Origin: Bin87 sp965222895
Lineage (GTDB): Bacteria; Chloroflexota; Dehalococcoidia; Lucifugimonadales; UBA3495
Assembly (NCBI GenBank): GCA_965222895.1
Contig: CBDCVB010000002.1
Span: 620,001 to 684,000 of the forward strand
Direction of reading: 5' to 3'
Length of the DNA stretch: 64,000 bases
Part shown: positions 41,574 to 50,146 of the stretch, piece by piece
How positions within the stretch are numbered: the stretch's first letter is position 1
How the letters are laid out: each line of letters starts with the position of its first letter
Position numbers and translations under genes: made by a program
The notes under the pieces: model-generated
What the model was told of the DNA's origin: nothing
Database searches by the model: none
What the model saw: the letters and a program-made list of their open reading frames with translations, nothing else

Positions 41574-41739
41574 TCACGCGTACCCACTTTGTCAAACCAA
41601 CCACCCTACTGTCATTGCGAGGAGCGCAGCGACGTGGCAAGCTCGTTGAGGTTGAGCACACGTCGGCGAACCATCATTGCTACGGCGACGAGATTTCCAC
41701 GCCGCGCTCGCAATGACAGATTAAAGTGGGTACGCGTGA
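41574..41739. mobile_element. MITE-like palindromic element, 166 bp
   Basis: Perfect 17-bp terminal inverted repeats: TCACGCGTACCCACTTT at 41574-41590 and its complement at 41723-41739. Inside, CTGTCATTGCGAG (41609-41621) pairs with its complement at 41707-41719, and the GAGCGCAGCGACGTGG / CCACGCCGCGCTC arms are nearly complementary. The internal palindrome belongs to a CATTGCGAGGAGCG-type repeat I have met in other bacterial genomes. No coding capacity. Target duplication not obvious. Confidence 0.75.
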
Positions 41740-41843
41740 GGCCTGGCGCCGGTTTGACACCGTTGCCGGCCGGTTGGATAATGCTGGCATCCTGAATCGG
41801 CGCAGCGTCAACGCATTTGCCGGCTCGCCCGCAGCGGTTCCCG

Positions 41844-43232
41844 ATGTCAATTCAGAACCAACCTCCCTACCTTCCAGTGCCCGCCGGTGACAGCGGCCTT
41901 TTCACCGACCTTTACGAACTCACCATGGGGCAATCCTACTTTTCGGAAGGGATGGCCAGCGAAGCGACGTTCAGCCTCTACATGCGCGATTACCCGCCCG
42001 ACCGGGGGTATATGGTCGCGGCCGGTATTGACGATGCTCTGGATTGCCTGGCCGGATTGGCGTTCGACACAGCCAGCGTCGATTACCTGCGCACGACCGG
42101 CATATTCACCGCCGATTTCCTGGAATATCTGGCTGGCTTTCGGTTCACCGGACACGTGCGCGCCATGCCGGAAGGCACCCTGTTTTTCGCCGATGAGCCG
42201 GTTATGGAAATCACGGGCCCAATCATCGCCGTCCAACTGGTAGAAACCATCGTCATCAACCAGATTCAGTACCAGAGCTTGCTGGCCACCAAATCGGCGC
42301 GGTGTGTGCAGGCCGCGCAGGGTCGGGCGATTGCCGATTTCGCATCCCGACGCACGCACGGAACCGAAGCGGCCTTGCGCATGGCGCGGGCGTCATACCT
42401 GGCCGGTTTCGCCGCCACCAGCAACGTACTGGCCGCTCGCAGATATGGCATCCCACCAGCCGGCACGATGGCCCACTCCTACATTACCGGCTTTCCCAAC
42501 GAAGCCGACGCTTTCCGGGCCTATGCCCGCATGTTTCCGGACCGCAGCATCTTCCTGCTGGACACCTACGATACCGTCAACGGCGCCCGGATCGCGGCCG
42601 AGGTGGCGCTGGAGATGGAGGCCAGAGGTAAACGGTTGACGGCGATTCGCCTGGACTCGGGTGACCTTGACTACCTGAGCCGTCAGGTGCGCCAGATTCT
42701 CGACGACGCGGGCCTTGACTACGTGCGTGTGCTGGTCAGCGGTGGCCTGGACGAATACGAAATCGAGCGGCTGGTAACCGCCGGTGCGCCGATCGATATG
42801 TTCGGCGTCGGCACGAGGGTCGGCGTTTCGGGCGACGCCCCCTGGTGCGATCTGGTTTACAAGATGGTGTGCTACGACGGGCGACCGGTGATGAAGTTGA
42901 GCGGCGGCAAGGAATCACTGCCCGGCGAGAAGCAGGTCTTCCGACGATATGATGCCGACGGAACTATGCTGAAGGACGTGATAGGGTTGGCTCAGGAAGC
43001 CGGAATTGACGGCCAGCCCCTGCTCGCCCACGCCATGACTGCCGGCGTACTACTGAAACCGCGAGAACCGATCAACGAAACCCGCCAGCGCGTTGCCGAT
43101 GGTCTCGCCAGCCTGCACGCTGACTACCGGCGGCTCCGGCAACCGGCTCGCTATCCGGTGTCGGTCAGCCCGGCCGTTGCAGAGTTGACTCAACAAACGC
43201 GAGACGAGCTCGGTTCCGGCAGCCCAGCCTGA
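41844..43232 (+). CDS. pncB: Nicotinate phosphoribosyltransferase
   Basis: 462 residues from the ATG at 41844. The enzyme makes nicotinate mononucleotide for NAD salvage. DLYELTMGQSYF near residue 22, the DFASRRTHG active-site region, the AGTMAHSYITGFPNEADAF motif and SGDLDYLSRQVRQILDDAG are typical, and FGVGTRVGVSGDAPWCDLVYKMV supports the class without the long eukaryotic insert. It is followed 88 bases later by the fused ETF gene, and is the first plus-strand gene after the riboswitch leader. No nicotinamidase is nearby. Confidence 0.93.
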   Translation: MSIQNQPPYLPVPAGDSGLFTDLYELTMGQSYFSEGMASEATFSLYMRDYPPDRGYMVAAGIDDALDCLAGLAFDTASVDYLRTTGIFTADFLEYLAGFRFTGHVRAMPEGTLFFADEPVMEITGPIIAVQLVETIVINQIQYQSLLATKSARCVQAAQGRAIADFASRRTHGTEAALRMARASYLAGFAATSNVLAARRYGIPPAGTMAHSYITGFPNEADAFRAYARMFPDRSIFLLDTYDTVNGARIAAEVALEMEARGKRLTAIRLDSGDLDYLSRQVRQILDDAGLDYVRVLVSGGLDEYEIERLVTAGAPIDMFGVGTRVGVSGDAPWCDLVYKMVCYDGRPVMKLSGGKESLPGEKQVFRRYDADGTMLKDVIGLAQEAGIDGQPLLAHAMTAGVLLKPREPINETRQRVADGLASLHADYRRLRQPARYPVSVSPAVAELTQQTRDELGSGSPA

Positions 43233-43320
43233 TTCCGACCCGCCGTGGCCCGAACCTGTTTCCCGGCATCGCAATACCACCGGGAATAACTTTAACGCTG
43301 CTCAAAAGGACCGTGTCCCA

Positions 43321-45171
43321 ATGAAAATCGCCGTCTGCGTCAAATACGTTCCCGTCGTTTCGCGCATCCAGTTTGACTATGAGAACAAGGTTATACAACG
43401 GGAGGGCGTACCTTCGGAGATCAATCCCTTTGACCTGCTGGGCATCAACTTGGCCATTGACCTGAAATCCGGTTCCGATGACTCGGTGCTGGCTCTTTCC
43501 ATGGGGCCGCCCAACGCGGCGGAAGGGCTCACCCAGTGTTACGCCCTGGGCGTTGACCGGGCAGTATTACTGTCCGACCGGGCGTTGGCCGGCAGCGATA
43601 CGCTGGCAACCGCTCAGGCGCTGGCGCTGGCGTTGCAACGCGAGGCGCCGGACCTGATCATCTGCGGGCGCAACAGCAGCGACGCTGAGACCGGCCAGGT
43701 AGGGCCAGAGGTGGCCGAGCTGTTGGGAATGCCGCACATCAGCAACGTGCGGAGCCTGGAAATCGACCGCTCCGGCCAACAGATAACGTGCGAACGGGTC
43801 AACGATCAGGGCTACCAGGTGCTGCGATGCTCACTGCCCGTCGTGGTGTGCGTTACAGAGGGAGCCGGACAGGAGCGCTATCCAGGCCGCGAAGAGATGA
43901 CCGAAGCCGAGGGTAAAACCGTTGAAACGCTAGCGTGCTCGGACCTGACCGACGACATATCCCTGTTCGGGCTGGAAGGCTCGCCCACCTGGGTCGAGGA
44001 CATCCGCCTGGTGGAACCGGACCGCCTCGGCGTGGTATTTCGCGACGAATCGCCGGCAGACGCCGCCCGCCAGATCGCCGAGCTGCTGCGGGAACGCCTC
44101 ACCGCGCTGGCAGATGCCGATGCCAAGGGTTCGCCGACCGGGGCCACGCTGCCTCGTTATTCCGGGGGGGATCGGATCATTTGGGTGGTGGCCGAGCTGG
44201 CGGAGGGCGGCGTGCGACACGTTACGCTGGAGATGCTGGGCAAAGCGCGGGCGCTGACGCCAATAACGCAAAGCGAAATTGTTGCGGTGGTAATCCATGA
44301 CGGTGATCCGGGAGACGCCATCATTACCGAACTGGCGGCCGCCGGGGCCGATCGCGTATTGAAGCTGGACACCAGTAGTCTGGGCATACTCTGCGGACGG
44401 GGCGTAGCGGACAGTTTGTCTGCCGCCATTGTCGCGAATCCGCCTTACGCGGTGCTGTTCGCCGCCACCGCCGACGGACGCGACCTGGCCGCCCGCATCG
44501 CCGCCAGTCAACGATTGGGCTTGACCGGCGACGCTATCGACCTGGAAATCAACGATTCCGGACAGCTGGTGCAGTTGAAACCGGCGCTGGGCGGCAACGT
44601 GGTGGCTCCCATTTTGTCCAAAACCCTGCCCAACCTGGTAACGCTGCGGCCGGGCGTCCTGACGCCGGTCGATCCAGAACCGGGCGCCACCGCCATCGTC
44701 GAATCGCTGCCACCCGTGCCGTGCCAGGGAGCGGACGTCACCATGGTCAGCGAACACGCCGCCGCCGAACATGGCGCGCTGGAACTTACCTCCGCCGAAG
44801 TGGTGGTTGGTGTCGGCATGGGTGTGGGCGAAGAGGGTCTGGCTGACGCCCAGCGTCTGGCCGAGATTATCGGGGCGAAGATCGCCACCACCCGCAACGT
44901 AGTGCATTCCGGTTGGCTGCCGCATCATGTTCAGGTGGGCATCAGCGGGCGCACCATTGCCCCGCAGGTGTACCTGGCCGTGGGCATCCGGGGCGCTTTC
45001 AACCACACGGTGGGCATCCAGAAGGCCGGCGTGATACTGGCCATCAACCGCAACCACCGGGCCGCCATCTTTCGGGCCGCCGACTACGGCATCGTGGGCG
45101 ACTGGACGGAATACCTGCCGGCGCTGATTGACGCCATCAAGCCGGTGCTCGTAGAGCACAGCCTGGCCTGA
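43321..45171 (+). CDS. Electron transfer flavoprotein, beta and alpha subunits fused in one chain
   Basis: 616 residues. Residues 1-~255 are EtfB: MKIAVCVKYVPV, INPFDLLGINLAIDLK, ALSMGPPNAAEGL and the LIICGRNSSDAETGQVGPEVAELLG signature. From about 285 the chain is EtfA: IIWVVAELAEGGVRHVTLEMLGKAR, then the FAD-binding part with PAL-GGNVVAPIL, and GISGRTIAPQVYLAVGIRGAFNHTVGIQKAGVILAINRN. The linker (about 255-285) is polar. ETF passes electrons from acyl-CoA or dimethylglycine-type dehydrogenases to ETF-quinone oxidoreductase. Normally etfB and etfA are separate genes; here there is no stop between them. FAD-binding residues look intact. Confidence 0.93.
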   Translation: MKIAVCVKYVPVVSRIQFDYENKVIQREGVPSEINPFDLLGINLAIDLKSGSDDSVLALSMGPPNAAEGLTQCYALGVDRAVLLSDRALAGSDTLATAQALALALQREAPDLIICGRNSSDAETGQVGPEVAELLGMPHISNVRSLEIDRSGQQITCERVNDQGYQVLRCSLPVVVCVTEGAGQERYPGREEMTEAEGKTVETLACSDLTDDISLFGLEGSPTWVEDIRLVEPDRLGVVFRDESPADAARQIAELLRERLTALADADAKGSPTGATLPRYSGGDRIIWVVAELAEGGVRHVTLEMLGKARALTPITQSEIVAVVIHDGDPGDAIITELAAAGADRVLKLDTSSLGILCGRGVADSLSAAIVANPPYAVLFAATADGRDLAARIAASQRLGLTGDAIDLEINDSGQLVQLKPALGGNVVAPILSKTLPNLVTLRPGVLTPVDPEPGATAIVESLPPVPCQGADVTMVSEHAAAEHGALELTSAEVVVGVGMGVGEEGLADAQRLAEIIGAKIATTRNVVHSGWLPHHVQVGISGRTIAPQVYLAVGIRGAFNHTVGIQKAGVILAINRNHRAAIFRAADYGIVGDWTEYLPALIDAIKPVLVEHSLA

Positions 45172-45183
45172 ACCAGGCGCGTC

Positions 45184-45539
45184 TCAGATTGACCGGACCG
45201 TCTGTCCAACGGGAGAAACTGCATCACGCCCACGGACGCGGCCATGACCGCTGAACTTTCCCGCCTCGTTTCCTCTGCTGGATTTCGCAACATCCCTCCA
45301 GAGGTTATCGGCGTCGCTGACCTTGTCGCGGGTCTGCAGCAGCAGTGCCGTGGCCAGCAGGCTGGGCGGTACGCTGTCCCGATCATTGTCCGGACAGTAG
45401 ACCTCGGCAAAATCGTAATCGATGAACAACTGGCCCCGCAGTGAGGCCAGCTAAATGTAGAAGGTGTCCTTGCCCACGTAGTCCAGATACAACCGCCCCG
45501 CTTCCCAAAGGCCCCCTTGGTCCGAACGATTTCGAGCAT
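45184..45539 (-). pseudogene. IS1182-type transposase remnant (N-terminal part)
   Basis: Starts MLEIVRTKGAFGKRG at 45539, then shifts frame; in the next frame the expected sequence runs LYLDYVGKDTFYI, a TAG stop, then LASLRGQLFIDYDFAEVYCPDND and SVPPSLLATALLLQTRDKVSDAD, the recognisable IS1182-family N-terminus. After this homology ends and the frame drifts. No DDE catalytic part remains. It abuts the truncated methyltransferase and the fused ETF gene. A non-functional relic. Confidence 0.75.
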
Positions 45540-45600
45540 TGCAATACTCCGCTAGTCTTGATTGCCCGGAGAATAATCCCTCGCCCTAATCCGGTCGGTC

Positions 45601-46149
45601 TCAAATAGTATCGTGAGCGCGCCCCATGTGCCGCGTAGCCAGATTGTGCCTGTCTTGGCGACGCAACCAAACAATTTCATTGCGAAGGTTGGTCTTACCA
45701 AAGATGGCGTCCATGGTCATTCGTATGTAATTGCTCGCTGTATCGTCGCAGTGCAAATAGATGCTACCCGTCGGTTTGAGCACCCGGCGCATTTCCAGCA
45801 GTCGCACGCCCAGGAAGCAGAGAAAGGCCGCCGTGTCATCATCCTGCGTCAACCGCGTGGCCTCTATTACCCGGAACAGGGCTTCGTTTTCGTCCCGTAT
45901 CTGGTCCAGCCAGATACGATGCACCGGCTGCCACTTCCATTGTTCGGGCCGTTCCTTCTGCATCGTCGGATGGTCGGCCCAACGCCAGGCGTCTTCGTAC
46001 TGGCCTGAGGAGGCACTGCGGTTGCGTTTCTTGTTGAACGGCGGGTCGGTGGCAATCAGGTCAACGGTCTCGGAGTTCATCCCCCGCAACACGTCAAGGT
46101 TGTCGAGGTTATACAACGCCCGGTCGGGGAAGTTTTGTTCTGCCATCAT
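45601..46149 (-). pseudogene. DNA methyltransferase (N6-adenine/N4-cytosine, Mod-type), N-terminal fragment
   Basis: About 182 codons from an ATG at 46149 (a GTG at 46155 is also possible). The catalytic motif IV is LIATDPPFNKKRN, preceded by the ALYNLDNLDVLRGM strand, and the GSIYLHCDDTASNYIRMTMDAIFG region is typical of the beta class, in which the SAM-binding FxGxG motif comes later. The frame stops after GRAHDTI, in the middle of a conserved stretch, so motif I and the target domain are lost. It starts directly behind the transposase stop on the same strand, which suggests it is or was a passenger of that element. Confidence 0.75.
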
Positions 46150-46155
46150 CGCCAC

Positions 46156-47037
46156 TTATGCCGCGACGAAGACGGATGCAATCAGCTCGGAGAAGGGGTT
46201 GCCGGCTTGGCGGATGTTGTACTTGTAACAGGCTTCGGCGATGTAGGCCCCTATCCAGCGGCGACTGTAATGGTGGTGAGTACCGTACCAGGCCCGCTTG
46301 ACCAGCGACCAGAACCCTTCAATCGTGTTGGTGTGGAACGGCCCGTTGACGTAGTATTTGCTGTGGTCAACGGTGTAGTGTCCGGCCATCTCCCGCCCGA
46401 TGCGCCGATAGGACGGGAACTCGTCGGTCATTAGTTGGGCGGCGAAGTCAACGTTGCTGGCGATAAACTCGGCGATGGTGTCGCCCCGCACGTTGTCGCT
46501 GGGCTGGGCCACCACGTCGCCGCCCCGTTCTACGGCCCCCAGCACGGGGGTTTTGCGGGTGCCGCGCCCCCGCTTGGGCGGGTCGTCATCGTTCCGGCCC
46601 TTGCGGGGTTTGCCGCCCACGTAGGTTTCGTCGGCTTCTACAATGCCCCGGAGCAGGCCGGCATCGGCGTCGGACTCTGCCATCGCCCAGCGTATCCGCA
46701 TTGCCAGATACCAGGCCGTACCCTGATTGAGTTCCAGGTCGCGGGCCAACTGGTGGCTGGACAGGCTCTTCTTGGCGTTGAGCATCAGGGCAATGGCGAG
46801 GAACCACTTCTGCAATGGAACCTTCGTCTTCTGCATTATCGTGCCGGACAAAACATTGAAACTGGACTTGCAGGCGTGGCAGTTCCAGCGGCCCACCCGG
46901 TGGTTCTCCCGCTTGCGGGCCACGTCTTCGCTGTCGCAGTAAGGGCAGATGGGGTGGCCGCTCCAGCGGACGGCTTCCAAGTGAGCGATGCAAGCCTGCT
47001 GGTCGGGGAATTGACGGAAGATGCTGATGAGATTCAT
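46156..47037 (-). CDS. IS1595-type (ISXO2-like) transposase
   Basis: 293 residues from the ATG at 47037. An N-terminal zinc-ribbon has CPYCDSEDV and WNCHACKSSFNV; the DDE region carries EADETYVGGKPRKGRND, then LMTDEFPSYRRI and FHTNTIEGFWSLVKRAWYG, all typical of the ISXO2-like domain. The reading frame is complete. A promoter lies upstream. A possible left end is near 47100, where a CAACTACGATGTCAAGCC segment overlaps the promoter; the other end cannot be seen and probably lay beyond the methyltransferase fragment. Insertion removed the 5' half of an oppF-type gene. Confidence 0.88.
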   Translation of the reverse strand: MNLISIFRQFPDQQACIAHLEAVRWSGHPICPYCDSEDVARKRENHRVGRWNCHACKSSFNVLSGTIMQKTKVPLQKWFLAIALMLNAKKSLSSHQLARDLELNQGTAWYLAMRIRWAMAESDADAGLLRGIVEADETYVGGKPRKGRNDDDPPKRGRGTRKTPVLGAVERGGDVVAQPSDNVRGDTIAEFIASNVDFAAQLMTDEFPSYRRIGREMAGHYTVDHSKYYVNGPFHTNTIEGFWSLVKRAWYGTHHHYSRRWIGAYIAEACYKYNIRQAGNPFSELIASVFVAA

Positions 47038-47065
47038 AGTTGCCTGCCTACTGATTGATGGTATC

Positions 47066-47094
47066 ATTCTACCCGTAGGCAACTACGATGTCAA
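47066..47094 (-). promoter_or_regulatory. Promoter of the IS1595-type transposase
   Basis: On the minus strand: TTGACA (47094-47089), 17 bases, TAGAAT (47071-47066), about 29 bases before the start codon. TAGTTGCCT arms (47037-47045 and 47077-47085, inverted) frame it and could be a binding site for the transposase. Confidence 0.65.
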
Positions 47095-47097
47095 GCC

Positions 47098-47617
47098 CCT
47101 AACCGTTCGTTGCCTTGCCATCGCGCGCGCTTTGTCCACTCGGCCCAGGTTGATTGTGCTGGATGAGCCGGTGTCGGCGCTGGATGTTTCCATCAGGGCG
47201 CAGATTCTGAACCTGCTGAAGGAACTGCAAGCCAACTATAGTCTGAGCTATTTGCTGATTGCCCACAACCTGGCTACCGTCAGGTACATGAGCCATATCG
47301 TTGGCGTAATGTACCTGGGGAAAATTGTTGAAGAGTCGCCGCCGATCGAGCTGTTCACCAACCCGCAGCATCCCTACACGCGGGCGCTGATCTCAGCTTC
47401 TCTGCCGGCCCATCCGCGACAGCAGCGCGAAGAGATTGTGCTGTCTGGAGAGGTGCCGTCACCGTTGAACCCGCCGTCGGGCTGCGCCTTCCATCCCCGC
47501 TGTCCGTTCGTAATGGAGCGGTGCTCGGTAACCACGCCGATGCTGAAAGAATATTCCCCCGGCCATCTCACATCCTGCCATTTGTACGAGGATGGGACGG
47601 CAGCCGGAGCCCCGTGA
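47098..47617 (+). pseudogene. Oligopeptide/dipeptide ABC transporter ATPase (OppF/DppF type), C-terminal fragment
   Basis: The readable part begins at CLAIARALSTRPRLIVLDEPVSALDVS, just past the ABC signature, so Walker A, Q-loop and most of the signature are missing. Walker B (LIVLDEP), the D-loop SALD and the H-loop LIAHNLATVRY remain. The oligopeptide-transporter C-terminal domain follows: HPYTRALISASLPAHP, then GCAFHPRCPFVMERC with the conserved Cys cluster. The 5' half was lost where the IS1595-type element ends. The fragment ends normally. It cannot hydrolyse ATP. Confidence 0.85.
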
Positions 47618-47809
47618 GAATCGAATCCCCGGCCGGGGTGTCACTGATGAACTGAACTCCTGTCGATAAGACAGGGGTTTTGATATTACGTGTGCCAACA
47701 TATCGGCAACGTGCATAATTTGGCGGATAGAAGTATAATGTATGGCGTTGTTTTGCGGATTCAGGTCATTTATTTGACGTTTATCGGAACCTGACAGGAG
47801 CGTCGATTT

Positions 47810-49189
47810 TTGCAAGCGCGCGACCTTGCCCACCCGGTGCGGCTGGCCCGGGGCCTGTTTTACGGTTGGTGGTTGGCCGTCATTGGCGCGGTCATCATGG
47901 TTATTGGGACGGTGCCGCTGTTTCAGGCGCTGTCGCTATGGCTGCCGGTATTGTCGCAGAGTTTCGGCTGGACGCCTTTACAGTTGTCCTGGGCCTTCAC
48001 GCTGACCCGTGTGGAAGGCACGGTGATGGGGCCGATTGCCGGTTGGGGTGTGGACAAGCTGGGGCCTCGCAAGATGGTGGTCATCGGCCTGGCAGTTTTT
48101 GCCGTGGGGTTTTTCCTGTTCAGCCGGACCACGAACCTCTGGACATTCTACCTGTCATTTGTAGTAGTCAGTCTAGGGGCCGGATTGGGTTCCTGGCTGC
48201 CGGCCAATACGGCGCTGAACAACTGGTTCCGCCTGCGCCGTTCCAAGGCGATGTCCATACCTATGCTGGGTTTCGGGCTGGGTGGGATGGTGATAGTGCC
48301 GCTGATGGCATGGACGATGGGCTGGGACACCAAGACCGGGATGGAGATACCGGGACGTCTAGGGTGGCAGAATACGGCGTTGGTGGTGGGCGCGATCGGA
48401 CTGGTGGCGTCAGCGCCTTTGGCATTGCTGGTGCGGAACCGCCCCGAGGACTACGGCCAACACCCGGACGGGATTGACCCGGCCAATGCAGTGGATGCCG
48501 GGCAGCGCCATTCGGCCAATGGGGGGGCAGTGGCGCCGGACTACACGTGGCGGGAGGCCGTCAGGACACGGGCTTTCTGGCTCATTACCATGGGCCACTC
48601 CAGCTCATCCATCATCATCATCAGCGTGATGTTCTATCTGGGGCTGCTGATGGTGGAGCGTGGCTTTTCGCTGGGGCAAATAGGTACGGTGATTTCGGTG
48701 CAGACTGCCGTATCGACGGCCTTTATACTGGTGGGAGGTATAATCGGAGACCGCATACCAATCCGTTTGGCCATCTTCGCCTTCTCCTTTCTGCAATCCA
48801 TCGCCATGGTCATTCTGCTGATAGCCGAAACCCTGCCGATGTTCTACCTGTTCACCATCTTGATGGGCATCGGGTTTGGCGGCAGAACGCCGCTGACGAC
48901 CGCTATCCGGGGCGTGTATTTCGGACGCAGCAACTTTGCGAGGATAACCGGAATCTCGATGATACCAATGAACATCATGTTCGTCGCGGTGGTGCCATAT
49001 ATTGCGTGGATGCAGGAATACATCACGGGCAGCTACACGCTGCCTTTGGCCACGATAGCGGTAGTCAGCGCAATGGGTTCGGTCATGTTTCTGATGCTGG
49101 GGAACCCGCGCCTGTCGCCGTCCCAGCGCCGCCGGGCGGACGTGCAGAGGCTGGTAACCGGCGGAGCCACTACGCCGGCCGATGACTGA
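47810..49189 (+). CDS. MFS transporter, FYGWW-type
   Basis: 459 residues from a TTG at 47810 preceded by GACAGGAG. Twelve hydrophobic segments; the first is GLFYGWWLAVIGAVIMVIGTV. The signature loop is GWGVDKLGPRKMVVIG and the central linker contains RNRPEDYGQHPDG, followed by YTWREAVRTRAFWLITMGHSSSSI, which opens the second half. A paralogue of the carrier at 1962-3332 (shared FYGWW start and RPED linker) and of the frameshifted gene that overlaps its stop by eight bases. Substrate unknown; monocarboxylate-type relatives are likely. Confidence 0.88.
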   Translation: MQARDLAHPVRLARGLFYGWWLAVIGAVIMVIGTVPLFQALSLWLPVLSQSFGWTPLQLSWAFTLTRVEGTVMGPIAGWGVDKLGPRKMVVIGLAVFAVGFFLFSRTTNLWTFYLSFVVVSLGAGLGSWLPANTALNNWFRLRRSKAMSIPMLGFGLGGMVIVPLMAWTMGWDTKTGMEIPGRLGWQNTALVVGAIGLVASAPLALLVRNRPEDYGQHPDGIDPANAVDAGQRHSANGGAVAPDYTWREAVRTRAFWLITMGHSSSSIIIISVMFYLGLLMVERGFSLGQIGTVISVQTAVSTAFILVGGIIGDRIPIRLAIFAFSFLQSIAMVILLIAETLPMFYLFTILMGIGFGGRTPLTTAIRGVYFGRSNFARITGISMIPMNIMFVAVVPYIAWMQEYITGSYTLPLATIAVVSAMGSVMFLMLGNPRLSPSQRRRADVQRLVTGGATTPADD

Positions 49190-50146
49190 CCCGGCGCCAG
49201 ACGCTCCGCAGACCCAAACCGGCCGTCGCCGGTTCTACGGCTGGCGGCTTGTTTGGGTCGGCGCCGTCATCCTTGGTATCGCCGGCGGTAAGCTGGGTTT
49301 GCCGCCAATCGCCGGGTTTCTGGGCGACGTTCAGCCTGAGAGCATCGGCGAGTGGTTGCTGCCCGGGGCGTTGCTGCCGCTGCTACTCTTGCCATTCATT
49401 GGGTGAGCCGTTGACCGGTGGGGGGCCGCGCCGGATGGTTTTGTGGGGTCTGGTTGGATTGGGCAGCGGCTTCATTCTGTTGGTCGGAGCACAAATCACG
49501 GCGGTGTTTTATGTATCCTTCGCTGTGCTGAGCGCCGGTGGCGCCGTGGCAGGGCAGCTGCCAATAGCGGCGGCGGTGAACAACTGGTTCCGGCGGCGGC
49601 GCGCCACTGCGATGGCCGTCTCGATGCTGCCGTCGGTGTTGGCTATCATCCTAATACCGGTGCTCTCAACTGCGGCGGAATTATTGCAAAGCGTCAGTAG
49701 GCCGGCCGGGGTCCTGGCGGTGGGGGCTTTTATTCTGGTGATTGCCTGGCCGCTATCAAAACTGGTGCGGAACCGTCCCGAGGACGACGGCCAGTATCCC
49801 GAATGGCATTCCGCCGGCCGACGGTGGCGCAGTGGCGCCGGAATACACCTGGCGGGATGGCCCTGGGGTCTCGGGCATTTTGGCTCATCACAATGGGCAA
49901 CGCCAGTTCGTCAATCAATGCTGCCGGGACGTTATACATGGGCCTGATGATGGTGGAGCGCGGGTTATCGACGCTGCAATTGGGTCTGGCGTTTGCGGCG
50001 TTAGGAGTCGTGTCCAGCGCTTTCTTGCTGGTGGGCGGCGTGGTCGGTGACCGCATCCCGGTTCGGTTTGCTATCTTCGCCTTTTCCTGGGCAACCCCCG
50101 CCTGACGCCATCACAGCGCCGGCAGGAAGAATGGCAGATGCTGTAA
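49182..50146 (+). pseudogene. Decayed MFS paralogue, frameshifted, internally deleted and hit by IS66
   Basis: Starts MTDPAPDAPQTQTGRRRFYGW, overlapping the previous stop. Its pieces align in order with the intact carrier before it but in changing frames: shifts occur near 49395 (before GGGPRRMVLWGL), 49805 (RPEDDGQYPE to GIPPADGGAVAPEYTWRDG) and 49855 (to ALGSRAFWLITMGNASSS). At about 50088 the sequence jumps from FAIFAFSW straight to GNPRLTPSQRR, a deletion of roughly 100 codons. The stop at 50144 is supplied by the IS66 end; without the insertion the frame would read on to a stop at 51622. Not functional. Confidence 0.88.

Larger units (their letters stand above)
41202..41843. other. Leader and spacer between mtnA and pncB
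   Basis: 642 bases without a gene. On the minus strand it holds the SAM-I aptamer and terminator of the mtnA operon; on the pncB side it holds a 166-bp palindromic element. Open frames here are shadows of these structures. Confidence 0.8.

Noticed and set aside
41194..41661. Minus-strand frame through the riboswitch and palindrome
   Set aside because: It crosses the SAM-I aptamer, terminator and MITE-like element and matches no family.
41574..41739. The palindrome as a second riboswitch for pncB
   Set aside because: Its perfect nested inverted repeats and lack of conserved aptamer motifs fit a small mobile repeat better.
45601..45603. The TGA ending the methyltransferase fragment as a second Sec codon
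   Set aside because: The residue after HDTI is not a redox cysteine position in this family, and no homology continues beyond the TGA, so truncation is the better explanation.
49182..50146. The frame changes of the MFS paralogue as programmed frameshifts
   Set aside because: Three shifts plus a deletion of about 100 codons and no slippery sequence fit plain decay.
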